A stretch of 64,000 nt of DNA from Alphaproteobacteria bacterium (GCA_016869215.1 VGEP01000006.1:62001-126000); one strand, 5' to 3'; shown: positions 1 through 8,574, numbered from the stretch's first letter. The notes: generated by a model from the sequence alone, not told the origin. Program-made: numbers and translations.

Positions 1-116
1 TCGCAGTGACCATACAGCCACGCGAGAAAACCCTGACCGAGCAGGAAATCGACGCGCTGGGCGCGAAGATCGTCGCCGAGGTGGCGAAGCGCTACGGCGG
101 CGTGCTCAGAGGTTAG
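1..116 (+). CDS. pheT: Phenylalanine--tRNA ligase beta subunit, C-terminal end (partial)
   Basis: Only the last 37 codons are inside the window, ending at TAG 114-116. They read as the tail of the anticodon-binding (FDX-ACB) domain that closes the beta subunit of phenylalanyl-tRNA synthetase; the stretch [12 protein letters not shown] followed by [12 protein letters not shown] matches that family's C-terminus. The enzyme charges tRNA-Phe in the cytoplasm as an alpha2-beta2 complex. pheS would be expected to the left, outside the window. The call rests on a short segment, so it is good but not certain. Confidence 0.8.
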   Translation, partial: AVTIQPREKTLTEQEIDALGAKIVAEVAKRYGGVLRG

Positions 117-134
117 CAATGCCGCTGGGCTCGT

Positions 135-266
135 GTCCCGGGCGCGGCGCAACACGAAGTGGTGCGCTGCAGACCCGGGACCCCGGTTCCTCCATCAACT
201 AACCGGGACCCCGCGTCTGCGGTGCACCGCTGCGCTCCGCTTCGCGCTGCACCGCGCGCGGGGAAC
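135..266. repeat. Dispersed palindromic repeat, copy A
   Basis: The intergenic stretch between pheT and the UbiD-family gene begins GTCCCGGGCGC and ends CGCGCGGGGAAC, so the two ends are near-inverted. It shares long segments with 53959-54105, notably GCAGACCCGGGACCCCGGTT and GGTGCACCGCTGCGCT. Both copies lie between unrelated genes. This is a non-coding dispersed repeat of the type common in bradyrhizobial genomes; that family assignment is from memory. No transposase is present. Confidence 0.75.
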
Positions 267-339
267 GCATGACCGCCTTGCGTGACCTCACAGGCCCCCT
301 CCGTTAGAATTGGCGCGAGAGCGTACAGGGAGTTCCGTC

Positions 340-1899
340 ATGGACATGAGCGTTCCGGCCGGCGGCAACGCCAAGACCGTCGAGCAGCCGAAGAACCAGC
401 CGGCCGAACGGCGCAACGCATCCGAGCTCGACGCCTGGCTCGAAAAGATCGAGTCGATGGGCGAGCTGAAACGCATTACCGCCGAAGTCAGCCCCGATCT
501 CGAAGCCGCGACCATCACCTATCTCGTCGGCCTGGAGAAATCGCCCGCGCTGCTGTTCGAGAACGTCAAAGGCCACCCCGGCCACAAGGCGCTCTACAAC
601 ATGATCGGCTGCAACCTCACGCGCTTCTGCGTGATGATCGGCGAGGAGCCGGTCGATCATCCGCTGAAGGCCGTGCAGCTCCTGCAAAAGAAATTCGGGC
701 GCAAGATGAAGCCGGTGGAAGTGCCGGCCTCGCAGGCGGTGTCGAGCCAGAACGTCGTCGAGGGCGAGGCGATCGACATCCGCCAGTTCCCGGCGCAGCG
801 CATGTGGCCGCTCGACGGCGGCATGTATCTCGGCACCAACGACGCCGTCATCACCATGGACCCGGAGTCGGGCCGCGTGAACGTCGGCACCTACCGGATG
901 ATGATCAAGGGTCCCCGCGAGATCGGCGTCTATACCTCGCCCGGCAAGGACGGAGGCAGCGACCGCGACAAGTGGTGGAAGATGGGCAAGCCCGCGCCGA
1001 TCGCCGCCGCCTACGGCATCGACCCGCTGCTGTTTCTCGTCGGCGCGACCAGCCTGCCGAAGACCGAAAGCGAGTACGAGTACTACTCCGGCATCAAGGG
1101 CTCGCCGATCGAGCTGTTCACCTCCGACCTCACCGGCCTGCCGCTGCCGGCGCATGCCGAGATCATCCTGGAAGGCCATCTCTATCCGGACGACACCTTC
1201 GCCGAAGGTCCGTTCGGCGAGTTCACCGGCTACTACGGCCGCCCCAGCGGCGCGACGCCGTTCATGCGCGTGGAGCGCCTGCGCTTCCGCAACAATCCGA
1301 CGCTCACTTGCGCGCTGATGGCCGACGGGCCGTCTAACGAATGCGGGCTGTTCTGGGCCGCGGTGCGCTCGGCCGGCATCTGGGCCGATCTCGAAAAGCT
1401 CGGTATTCCCGGCATCCAGGGCGTGTGGTCGATCCCCGAGGCCGCGGGCTGGGGCATGACAGTCGTGTCGCTGAAGCAGATGTACGCCGGACATGCTCCT
1501 CAAGTCATGGCGCTCGCCGCGCAATGCACCGCGGGCGCGTACTTCGGCAAGTACGTCATCGTCGTGGACGACGACATCGACCCGACCAACGTGGGCCAGG
1601 TGCTGTGGGCGATGGCGACACGCTCGCGGCCGTCGCAGTCGATCGACATCCTGCGCGAGACCTGGAGCACGTTCCTCGACCCGAGCCAGAACCCGCCGGA
1701 GATCCGGCCATGGGGTTCGAAAGCGCTGATCAACGCCTGCATGGACTTCAAGCACATCAAGAACTTCTCGCCGCGCACCAAGCTCGACAAGGCGACCTAC
1801 GACAAGGTGGTGTCGCGCTGGCAGGAACTCGGCTTGAGCGGCAAGCCGCCGGAAATCCGCGTGTTCGAGGACAAGAAAAGCGCGAAGGACGTGACGTAA
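340..1899 (+). CDS. UbiD family (prenylated-FMN-dependent) decarboxylase
   Basis: The 519-residue product belongs to the UbiD superfamily, non-oxidative (de)carboxylases of aromatic or unsaturated acids that use prenylated FMN made by UbiX. Typical features are visible: the early FENVKGHPGHKALYNM segment, AEGPFGEFTGYYG in the middle, and the C-terminal DDDIDPTNVGQVLWAM block. The length is close to E. coli UbiD. ATG 340 is preceded by GGGAG seven bases upstream, which is better than the in-frame TTG at 310. No ubiX or ubiquinone gene lies nearby, so whether it acts in ubiquinone synthesis or degrades an aromatic acid is unknown. Confidence 0.85.
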   Translation: MDMSVPAGGNAKTVEQPKNQPAERRNASELDAWLEKIESMGELKRITAEVSPDLEAATITYLVGLEKSPALLFENVKGHPGHKALYNMIGCNLTRFCVMIGEEPVDHPLKAVQLLQKKFGRKMKPVEVPASQAVSSQNVVEGEAIDIRQFPAQRMWPLDGGMYLGTNDAVITMDPESGRVNVGTYRMMIKGPREIGVYTSPGKDGGSDRDKWWKMGKPAPIAAAYGIDPLLFLVGATSLPKTESEYEYYSGIKGSPIELFTSDLTGLPLPAHAEIILEGHLYPDDTFAEGPFGEFTGYYGRPSGATPFMRVERLRFRNNPTLTCALMADGPSNECGLFWAAVRSAGIWADLEKLGIPGIQGVWSIPEAAGWGMTVVSLKQMYAGHAPQVMALAAQCTAGAYFGKYVIVVDDDIDPTNVGQVLWAMATRSRPSQSIDILRETWSTFLDPSQNPPEIRPWGSKALINACMDFKHIKNFSPRTKLDKATYDKVVSRWQELGLSGKPPEIRVFEDKKSAKDVT

Positions 1900-1901
1900 C
1901 G

Positions 1902-2573
1902 TCAGGCCGGCAACAGGTCGGCGTATGCAAATCCGTCGCGCTCGACGGTTTCGCCGACGTTGACTGCGATCCTGCGCAACAGCATCGGCCCCGCCGACAC
2001 GAACGTGTGAAACTCGCCATTCTCGCCGCAGGGATCGACGCCAGCGGGAAGATCGGCGAGCAGCGCCGCATCGAACGCGCGGCCCGCGAACGGTGCCGGC
2101 ATCTTCTTGAGGTCTACGGTGACGAGCCGCGCCTCGACGCCGGATGCGATCATCTCCTTGGCCAGCGCGTCCGTCGGGCGGCCCCACAGCGGGAACACCG
2201 GCGTCATGCCGGCCTCCTTCAGCCGCGCCTCGCGATAGGCGCGCACGTCTTCGAGAAACAGGTCGCCGAACACGACATGCGTGATCCCGTCCGACCTGGC
2301 TTGCGCCATCGCCGCCGCCATCTCGCGCTCGTACGTCTCGTTCGGGCATGGATAGGGAATCCGCACCACCGTAGCCGGAAGTCCGCAAGCGTCGAGTTGC
2401 GCGCGAAGCAGTTCCTCGCGCAAGCCGTGGATGCTCACGCGGCCGAACGTATCGGTGACTGTCGTCAGCGCGCCGACGATATCGAGCGTCCCCTCCCGGC
2501 GCGCCTCGTGCAGCGCATAGGCGCTGTCCTTGCCGCTCGACCAGGCAATCAACGCCCTGGGCCGCGCATTCAT
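1902..2573 (-). CDS. DUF71/COG2102 adenine nucleotide alpha-hydrolase (diphthine--ammonia ligase-like)
   Basis: This 223-residue protein carries a PP-loop near its N-terminus (IAWSSGKDSAYAL), the ATP-pyrophosphatase signature that adenylates a substrate, and the conserved VVFGDLFLED and C-terminal GENGEFHTFV blocks of the DUF71 family. Eukaryotic members amidate diphthine; bacteria lack diphthamide, and a role in B12 salvage has been proposed for some bacterial members. The start ATG (2571-2573) overlaps the stop of the upstream amine oxidase gene as ATGA, so the two are probably translationally coupled. No B12 gene is adjacent, and the substrate is unknown. Confidence 0.82.
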   Translation of the reverse strand: MNARPRALIAWSSGKDSAYALHEARREGTLDIVGALTTVTDTFGRVSIHGLREELLRAQLDACGLPATVVRIPYPCPNETYEREMAAAMAQARSDGITHVVFGDLFLEDVRAYREARLKEAGMTPVFPLWGRPTDALAKEMIASGVEARLVTVDLKKMPAPFAGRAFDAALLADLPAGVDPCGENGEFHTFVSAGPMLLRRIAVNVGETVERDGFAYADLLPA

Positions 2574-4063
2574 TCCCGCACGCGGCGCAGCTTGCGCTGC
2601 TGCTTCTGCTTGGCCGGCTGCGGCTTCGGCTCCGGCTGCTGCTTCGCCTGAGCCTTGCCGCGCTGCTGCTGACGCCGCTGCTGCGGCGTCGGGGCCGCCT
2701 CCTGCTCCGTTCTCGGCGGCGGCGGCGCGGGTGCGCCCGCAAGCCTGCGGAGCACCGCATCGGCCGCGCGCTCGCCGGACTCCCAGGCGCCGCCGACCGT
2801 GCCCCAAAGGGTTTCGTGCGCCGCTTCGCCCGCGAAATAGATCCGGTCGCGCACCGGTTCCATCAGCGCGCGGCGCGCCCATTGCCCTCCCGGCGCCGCG
2901 GCGGAGAACGCGCCGAGCGTCCAGGGATCGGCATTCCATTGCGTCGCGCGCGTGCGTTTGACGGCGCGCTTGACGTCGGTTCCGAACAGATTGCCGAGCC
3001 ACTCCGTTGCAAAATCGCCCATCGCAGCCTCGCCCCGCGCCGCAAGCTCGCGCCCGAAGCGGCCCGCGACCTCGACCAGCGTCAGCGACGTACCGGACAC
3101 ATTGGCCAAGAGTGCGGCCGTGCGCCGGTCCGTCGCCTTCTCGAACACCAGATCGTCGCGCTGCAGGCCGAGCGGATTGCCGGGCAGGTCGAGCGCGATG
3201 TGATCGAACGAGCCGAGCTTGAGCCGGTCGATGGCGTCGAGCTGGCGCTTGGGCAGGCCCGCGCGGTCGAACTTGATCTTGCCCGACGCCAGCACGCCGA
3301 TCGAAGCGGTGACGATCATGTAGCTGCCGTTGAGCGAACCGCGCGGCGTGGTCGCAACGATGCGCCCGCGCTGCGCCGTGTCGATCTCGGTCACCGGCGT
3401 CTCGGTCTCGGCCGGAATGCCGTCGGCGAGACGTGCCAGCAGCGCGCCGTAGCCCTGCCGGCAGAACGCGCCGACGTCGCGCTCCACCGACTTGCTGAAG
3501 TCCTGCGCGGACAATTCGGTGAGGTCTTTCGACGTCCCGTAGGGTCCGAGGGCGAATTCCACCGCCGGGCGCCATTCGCCGAGATCGTTGGGCAGCGCCT
3601 GCGCACAACTCATGTCGGTCTTGCCGCGCGCCGCGGTATCGATCGCGCGATGCGAGCGCACCACCGCTGCGAGATAGTCCTCAAGCTCGCTTTCGCGGGC
3701 ATTGCGCCGGCCGACGCGCACGCGCTGGCCGGACGGAGCGGGATAAATGTCGAGGCCGGTGCGCTGGGCGAGCTTGGTCAACGGATTGACGTCGGGGGCA
3801 TGAATCCAATGCGCCCCGCGATCGAACGGCACGTTGAAGCTCGTGGTGTCGGTGATGCAGCGGCCCCCGATCCGGGGCGAAGCCTCCAGCAAGGTGAAGC
3901 TGCGGCCCGCGGCCGCGAGCTTGCGCGCAGCCGCGATCCCCGCCGCGCCGGCCCCGACAATGAGAACGTCCACGTCGCCCGACTGCGCATTGGCGCGCAC
4001 CGCCGGCGCCGCCAGGAGCGCGGCCGAACCCGCGAGGAATGTGCGCCGGTTCAATGATTTCAT
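2570..4063 (-). CDS. Tat-exported flavin-containing amine oxidase
   Basis: The 497-residue protein starts with a twin-arginine signal (RRTFLAGSAA, RR at 6-7, then APAVRANA), so it should be exported folded with FAD bound. An FAD-binding Rossmann motif follows (VLIVGAGAAGIAAARKLA, then LLEASPRIGGR), and the C-terminal half has the second FAD contact (YFAGEAAHETLWGTVGG) typical of monoamine or polyamine oxidases. The last 50 residues or so are Pro/Gln/Lys-rich and low in complexity. I chose ATG 4063 because it gives the intact signal peptide; an upstream in-frame extension to 4294 has no family features. It is coupled to the DUF71 gene downstream. The amine substrate is unknown. Confidence 0.85.
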   Translation of the reverse strand: MKSLNRRTFLAGSAALLAAPAVRANAQSGDVDVLIVGAGAAGIAAARKLAAAGRSFTLLEASPRIGGRCITDTTSFNVPFDRGAHWIHAPDVNPLTKLAQRTGLDIYPAPSGQRVRVGRRNARESELEDYLAAVVRSHRAIDTAARGKTDMSCAQALPNDLGEWRPAVEFALGPYGTSKDLTELSAQDFSKSVERDVGAFCRQGYGALLARLADGIPAETETPVTEIDTAQRGRIVATTPRGSLNGSYMIVTASIGVLASGKIKFDRAGLPKRQLDAIDRLKLGSFDHIALDLPGNPLGLQRDDLVFEKATDRRTAALLANVSGTSLTLVEVAGRFGRELAARGEAAMGDFATEWLGNLFGTDVKRAVKRTRATQWNADPWTLGAFSAAAPGGQWARRALMEPVRDRIYFAGEAAHETLWGTVGGAWESGERAADAVLRRLAGAPAPPPPRTEQEAAPTPQQRRQQQRGKAQAKQQPEPKPQPAKQKQQRKLRRVRE

Positions 4064-4271
4064 GGTTTGCAGACCGTTGCCGCGCCGCCCTACCCGCCTG
4101 CGCCATCGATGCCCGAACCGAACGCCGTCCGCAACTTCCATGGCTAACGGACCGTTGCCGGGTTTGGCCGTCAATGAACCGAATTGCAACGGTTCCCGTC
4201 TAGTTTGGCGGTCAATCAGGCGACGCGCCGCTTCACAGGCGCGCACCACCGGGGTCGAGGGAGCCGGTGTC

Positions 4272-5123
4272 ATGCATTGGATGCTGAGCGGCATCGGACA
4301 AAAGATCGTCCGTCATCTGGAGCGCGCGGAGGCGGGCTACGAGCCGTTCACGCCGAGCGATCCGGATGCGCTGAGCGCCTCGCTTAAACCCGGCGACGTG
4401 CTGCTGGTCGAGGGCAACAACCGCATCTCCGGCGTCATCAAGTACCTCACCCAGTCCACCTGGTCGCATGCCGCACTCTACGTCGGGCCGATCGGCGAGC
4501 GAACGGCCCCAGACGGCGAGCCGCTGGTGCTGGTCGAGGCCAACCTCGGCGAGGGCGTGGTCGGCGCGCCGCTGTTGAAATACCACCGCTTCCACACCCG
4601 CATCTGCCGTCCGGTCGGGCTGACCGACGACGACTGCCAGCGGGTCTGCACCTTCGCCGCCGAGCGCATCGGATTCGACTACGACGTCAAGAACATCCTC
4701 GATCTGCTGCGCTACCTGATCCCGCTGCCGGTACCGCAGCGCTGGCGGCGGCGCATGATCGCGCTCGGCTCGGGCGATCCGACCCGGATCATCTGCTCGG
4801 CGCTGATCGCGCAGGCGTTCGAGCACGTGCGCTACCCGATCCTGCCCAGGATCACGCGCGTCGAGAGCGAGGCGGCGCGGCAGGAGATCCTGGAAATTCG
4901 TCATTCGTCGCTTTACGCGCCGCGCGACTTCGATATTTCGCCGTACTTCAAGCTAGTGAAGCCGACCGTAGAGCGCGGCTTCGACTATCGCCGCATGGCC
5001 TGGGCCGACCTGCCGCACACTTTCCAGGCCGCGAGCGCGATGGACGCCATCGACGCCGCGACCGATCCGGTCGCCGACGAAGCCATGATGGTCAAGGCGC
5101 CGCCACTGGCGCCGGCGAGCTAA
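4272..5123 (+). CDS. YiiX/YebB-like NlpC/P60-type cysteine hydrolase
   Basis: The 283-residue protein resembles the permuted NlpC/P60 (YiiX, poxvirus G6R-like) family of papain-fold hydrolases that act on amide or ester bonds in lipids or peptides. The visible signature is LKPGDVLLVEGN, the presumed catalytic His in WSHAALYVG, an acidic VLVEANLGEGV segment, and the Cys in IICSALIAQAF. There is no signal peptide. ATG 4272 has an AGGGAG-like ribosome site. It diverges from the amine oxidase gene across about 208 bases in which I see no other feature. The substrate is unknown. Confidence 0.78.
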   Translation: MHWMLSGIGQKIVRHLERAEAGYEPFTPSDPDALSASLKPGDVLLVEGNNRISGVIKYLTQSTWSHAALYVGPIGERTAPDGEPLVLVEANLGEGVVGAPLLKYHRFHTRICRPVGLTDDDCQRVCTFAAERIGFDYDVKNILDLLRYLIPLPVPQRWRRRMIALGSGDPTRIICSALIAQAFEHVRYPILPRITRVESEAARQEILEIRHSSLYAPRDFDISPYFKLVKPTVERGFDYRRMAWADLPHTFQAASAMDAIDAATDPVADEAMMVKAPPLAPAS

Positions 5124-5227
5124 TACTCTCCCTCAAATCCGCGATTGGAAGCCCGCCGCAGATTGCCCGCGGTCCTTGTCCCTTCCATCCGTCGGACATA
5201 CCTCTGCCGGGTTGTCCGGAGCGACCC

Positions 5228-5962
5228 ATGTTCGACGCTGCCGCCAAGGCGCTGACGCAGATGTTCTCGCCGCAGTTCCGGCGGGTGCTGTTCAAGGCAG
5301 TCGGCCTTGCGCTGGTGCTCGTCACGCTGGTCGGGATCGTGCTTTACCGCGTGCTGTCCTGGCTTGCGTCGAGCGGCGGCGCATGGGCCGAAACCGCGCT
5401 CGGCCCGCAGGCGCACACCCCGGCCGCGATCCTGATCTGGGTGCTGGCGATCGTATCCGGGCTCGGGATCGTCACCGGCGCGCTGTTCCTGATGCCGGCG
5501 GTGACAGCCTTCGCCGGCACGTTCTTCGTCGATGAGATCGCCGAGAAGGTCGAGCGCGAGCATTATCCCGCCGAGCCGCCCGGCCGCGCGCTGCCGGTCT
5601 GGCGCGCCATCTTCGAAGGTCTCAAGACAGCGGCGGTCGCGGTGCTGGTCTATCTCTGCGCCCTGCCGTTCCTGCTGTTCGCAGGACTGGGCGTGTTCAT
5701 CCTGTTCTTCGCCGCAGCCTATCTGCTCAGCCGCGAATACTTCCTGCTGGCGGCCATGCGCTTCCGGACGCCGGACGAAGCCAAGGCGCTGCGCCGCGCG
5801 CATCGCACGCGCATCTTCCTCGCCGGCATCCTGATCGCGCTGTTCGTATCGGTGCCGATCCTCAATCTCGCAACGCCGCTGTTCGCGATGGCGCTGATGG
5901 TGCACGTACACAAGCGGATCGCGGTCGGAAGGGTCGAATTGATCGAGCCGCGGCGGGCCTGA
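5228..5962 (+). CDS. EI24/CysZ-like integral membrane protein
   Basis: The 244-residue protein has about four or five hydrophobic helices (around residues 23-45, 66-92, 133-172 and 197-222) separated by charged loops. The helical pattern, the FFVDEIAEKVEREHYP segment and the LLSREYFLLAAMRFR segment match the EI24 domain family, which includes the sulfate permease CysZ. No cysteine-biosynthesis gene is nearby, so sulfate transport is only a possibility. It converges on nth with ten bases between stops. Confidence 0.75.
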   Translation: MFDAAAKALTQMFSPQFRRVLFKAVGLALVLVTLVGIVLYRVLSWLASSGGAWAETALGPQAHTPAAILIWVLAIVSGLGIVTGALFLMPAVTAFAGTFFVDEIAEKVEREHYPAEPPGRALPVWRAIFEGLKTAAVAVLVYLCALPFLLFAGLGVFILFFAAAYLLSREYFLLAAMRFRTPDEAKALRRAHRTRIFLAGILIALFVSVPILNLATPLFAMALMVHVHKRIAVGRVELIEPRRA

Positions 5963-5972
5963 ACGCGCCGCG

Positions 5973-6785
5973 TCACGCCCGAGCGGGTGCCGCGAACGAC
6001 GTCTTCCCCGGCCACTTGCACAGGTCGGCGATCACGCACTTCTCGCACACCGGTTTGCGCGCCAGACACGTGTAGCGCCCGTGCAGGATCAGCCAGTGGT
6101 GGGCGTGCAGCATGTAGTGCGCGGGCACCGCTTCCAACAGCTTCAGCTCGACCGCCAGCGGGTCCTTGCCTGGCGCCAAGCCTGTGCGGTTGCCGATGCG
6201 GAAGATGTGCGTGTCGACCGCCATGGTCGGCTGGCCGAAAGCGATATTGAGCACGACATTGGCGGTCTTGCGTCCGACCCCGGGCAGCGCCTGCAGCGCC
6301 TCGCGCGTATCGGGCACCGCACCGCCGTGCTCGGCGATCAGCCGTTGCGACAGCGCCACCACATTCTTGGCCTTCATGCGGAACAGGCCGATGGTCTTGA
6401 TCAGGTCGCGCACGCGGTCCTCGCCGAGTGCGGCCATTTTCTGCGGCGTGTCGGCGAGCGCGAACAGCGCGGGCGTTGCCTTGTTGACGCCGGCGTCGGT
6501 CGCCTGCGCCGAAAGCACCACGGCAACCAGCAGGGTAAACGGATTGACGTGATGCAGTTCGCCCCTGGGCTCCGGCATCGCAGCCCGAAAGCGGCGGAAC
6601 GCTTCCTCGATCTCGGCTTTGGTCCAGGCGGGCGTCGTGCCGCCGAGAGCCTTCTTGCCGGCCTTGGCACGAGCCTTCGCAGGCTTCACCTTGGCAGCCT
6701 CGCCACCCTTCGTCCCGGCTTTGGCCTTTGCCGCCGTCTTGCGGACAGCCGGACGAACCGCGCGTCTGGTCGATTTTTTGGCCAT
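5973..6785 (-). CDS. nth: Endonuclease III (DNA glycosylase/AP lyase)
   Basis: This is base-excision repair endonuclease III, which removes oxidised pyrimidines and cleaves at abasic sites. The catalytic helix-hairpin-helix LPGVGRKTANVVLN holds the conserved Lys, VDTHIFRI holds the conserved Asp, and the C-terminal 4Fe-4S loop shows the C-x6-C-x2-C-x5-C spacing (CLARKPVCEKCVIADLC). A basic, Lys/Ala-rich extension of about 55 residues precedes the core, making it 270 residues against 211 in E. coli; such tails are common in this order. It is divergent from the DUF2244 gene, with only 24 bases for both promoters. Confidence 0.95.
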   Translation of the reverse strand: MAKKSTRRAVRPAVRKTAAKAKAGTKGGEAAKVKPAKARAKAGKKALGGTTPAWTKAEIEEAFRRFRAAMPEPRGELHHVNPFTLLVAVVLSAQATDAGVNKATPALFALADTPQKMAALGEDRVRDLIKTIGLFRMKAKNVVALSQRLIAEHGGAVPDTREALQALPGVGRKTANVVLNIAFGQPTMAVDTHIFRIGNRTGLAPGKDPLAVELKLLEAVPAHYMLHAHHWLILHGRYTCLARKPVCEKCVIADLCKWPGKTSFAAPARA

Positions 6786-6809
6786 GATTGTCCTATACTG
6801 GATTTCAGC

Positions 6810-7331
6810 ATGAACACCCCGAACCGCCCCGGCAACGACCCCTCTGGGGAGCCCACGCTTTTTTCGGCGATCATCACGCCGCATCGCTCGCTGCCGCGCG
6901 CCGGATTCCTCGTGGTGATGGCGCTGGTCGGCGGCATCAATTTCATCGGCGGGCTGATGTTCTTTGTGATCGGCGCCTGGCCGATCGTGGGCTTCCTCGG
7001 CCTCGACGTGCTGCTGGTCTATTGGGCGTTCCGCGCCAACTACCGCGCCGCCGCCGCGTTCGAGGAGGTCGTGGTGACGCCGTCCGAACTGCGCGTTCGC
7101 AACGTCACTCATCGCGGCAAGGTCACCGAATGGACATCGAACCCGCTGTGGACGCGGCTCGATCGGGAAACGCACGAGGAATACGGGCTGCTGCGGCTCA
7201 ATCTGGTTTCGCATGGCCGCAAACGGCCCATCGCAGGCTTTCTGGCACCAAGCGAGCGCGAGTCTTTCGCCGCTGCGCTGTCGGCGGCGCTCGGCGAAGC
7301 CAGACGCGGCCCGGTCCGGTCGACGGCCTGA
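6810..7331 (+). CDS. DUF2244 domain membrane protein
   Basis: The 173-residue product has two adjacent transmembrane helices (about residues 31-51 and 55-75) followed by a soluble domain, the DUF2244 arrangement. Typical segments are PHRSLPRAGF before the first helix and VVVTPSELRVRNV after the second. DUF2244 genes sit next to nth in many Hyphomicrobiales, as here, but no function is established. ATG 6810 was preferred over an out-of-frame ATG at 6788. Confidence 0.8.
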   Translation: MNTPNRPGNDPSGEPTLFSAIITPHRSLPRAGFLVVMALVGGINFIGGLMFFVIGAWPIVGFLGLDVLLVYWAFRANYRAAAAFEEVVVTPSELRVRNVTHRGKVTEWTSNPLWTRLDRETHEEYGLLRLNLVSHGRKRPIAGFLAPSERESFAAALSAALGEARRGPVRSTA

Positions 7332-7417
7332 GGCATGATCCCGAAAATCGGGCACCGGTTTCCCGCCTTCGCGAAGCCCGCTTCGGCGGGCGAAGGAAGA
7401 TCGGAAAAGATATTGCC
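7332..7417. repeat. Palindromic intergenic repeat with a second hairpin inside it
   Basis: The outer element starts GGCATGATCCCGA and ends TCGGAAAAGATATTGCC, which is an imperfect inverted match. Inside it, 7366-7396 forms a separate strong hairpin: outer stem CCTTCG (7366-7371) with CGAAGG (7391-7396), inner stem CCCGC (7377-7381) with GCGGG (7386-7390), closed by a C(TTCG)G tetraloop. It follows the DUF2244 stop directly and could also act as a transcript 3' structure. It lacks a T-tract, so I do not call it a terminator. Confidence 0.65.
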
Positions 7418-7474
7418 CAGAGAAACCGAGAAATCGGGTGGGCGGACCGCATAGCGCAGCCTAGATGGTGAGCC

Positions 7475-8374
7475 ATGACGACGGAGACCGCCATGCTCTC
7501 GCCCGACCGCATCCCCGACCTTGCGCCGCTCGCCGCCGCGTCCGCCGACTACGACGTCGTTCGCCGTGCGCTGGCCCACATCAGCAAGCACTGGCGCAGC
7601 CAGCCGGAGATCGGCGCCATCGCCGAAGCCGCGGGCGTCACGCCCTCCGAGCTGCATCAGCTGTTCCGCCGCTGGGCCGGCCTGACGCCCAAGGCGTTCC
7701 TGCAGGCGCTCACCCTCGACCATGCCCGCGAGCTGCTGCGCTCGTCGGCGAGCGTGCTCGACGCCACTTACGAGGTCGGTTTGTCCGGCCCGGGGCGGCT
7801 GCACGATCTGTTCGTCACTCACGAGGCGATGTCGCCCGGCGAATGGAAATCCGGCGGCGAAGGCCTCACGGTCTCATACGGCTTCCACCCCTGCCCGTTC
7901 GGCTCGGTCCTGGTCATGGCGACGCCGCGCGGCCTGTGCGGCCTCGCCTTCGCCGACGCAGGTAAAGAAAAGGCCGCGCTCGCCGACATGCGCCGCCGCT
8001 GGCCCAAGGCGCGCTACGCCGAGGACTCCGCGCTGACCGCGCCGCTCGCCGCCCGCGTGTTCGATCCGAAGCTGTGGCGCGCCGACCGGCCGCTGCGCGT
8101 GGTGCTGATCGGGACCGACTTCGAGGTCCGGGTCTGGGAGACGCTGATGCGCATCCCGCTCGGCCGCGCCACGACCTATTCCGACATCGCCGGCTCGATC
8201 GGCAACCCCAAGGCCGCGCGCGCAGTCGGCGCGGCGGTCGGCAAGAACCCGCTGTGTTTCGTGGTCCCCTGTCACCGCGTGATCGGCAAGTCCGGCGAAC
8301 TCACCGGCTACCACTGGGGCCTGACCCGCAAGCGCGCCCTGCTCGGCTGGGAGGCGGGGAAAGCGGCGGCGTAA
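7475..8374 (+). CDS. AraC-type HTH fused to O6-alkylguanine-DNA alkyltransferase (Ada-like without zinc domain)
   Basis: The 299-residue protein joins an AraC-type helix-turn-helix (about residues 28-125, with AIAEAAGVTPSELHQLFRRW) to a DNA alkyltransferase domain (about 135-295). The acceptor Cys266 lies in the invariant VVPCHRVIG motif. E. coli Ada has an extra N-terminal zinc domain that accepts methyl groups from phosphotriesters and turns it into an activator; no such four-cysteine module is present here. It should repair O6-methylguanine, and may regulate, but not by the classical Ada switch. Confidence 0.88.
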   Translation: MTTETAMLSPDRIPDLAPLAAASADYDVVRRALAHISKHWRSQPEIGAIAEAAGVTPSELHQLFRRWAGLTPKAFLQALTLDHARELLRSSASVLDATYEVGLSGPGRLHDLFVTHEAMSPGEWKSGGEGLTVSYGFHPCPFGSVLVMATPRGLCGLAFADAGKEKAALADMRRRWPKARYAEDSALTAPLAARVFDPKLWRADRPLRVVLIGTDFEVRVWETLMRIPLGRATTYSDIAGSIGNPKAARAVGAAVGKNPLCFVVPCHRVIGKSGELTGYHWGLTRKRALLGWEAGKAAA

Positions 8375-8385
8375 CCCCGGGGCAA

Positions 8386-8574
8386 TCACGAATTCGGTCT
8401 GAACCACGTCCAGACCCAGATCGCGAACACGGCGGTCAGCACCAGGAGCACACTGCCCGCGATCACAACGATCCGCAGGCTGACCGTCGGAACGTTCGCG
8501 ATGTAGCTGCCGAGCAGATAGATCGCGCCGCCGAGCAACCCGGCGAAGACGACAAATCCGACAATCCGCGCCAT
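8386..8574 (-). CDS. Small two-helix membrane protein
   Basis: The 62-residue product beginning MARIVGFVVFAG has two predicted membrane helices (about residues 4-24 and 33-55) joined by a short loop and ends in FRPNS. I chose ATG 8574 because GGGGGA lies just upstream; a longer in-frame start at 8646 adds a non-hydrophobic leader without a ribosome site. I do not recognise the family. It is divergent from gpmI and convergent with the alkyltransferase gene. Confidence 0.55.
   Translation of the reverse strand: MARIVGFVVFAGLLGGAIYLLGSYIANVPTVSLRIVVIAGSVLLVLTAVFAIWVWTWFRPNS

Noticed and set aside
304-2760. An 818-codon open frame on the minus strand opposite the UbiD-family gene
   Set aside because: It is Arg/His-rich without domain features and runs antisense to a clear UbiD gene; such frames are expected in high-GC DNA.
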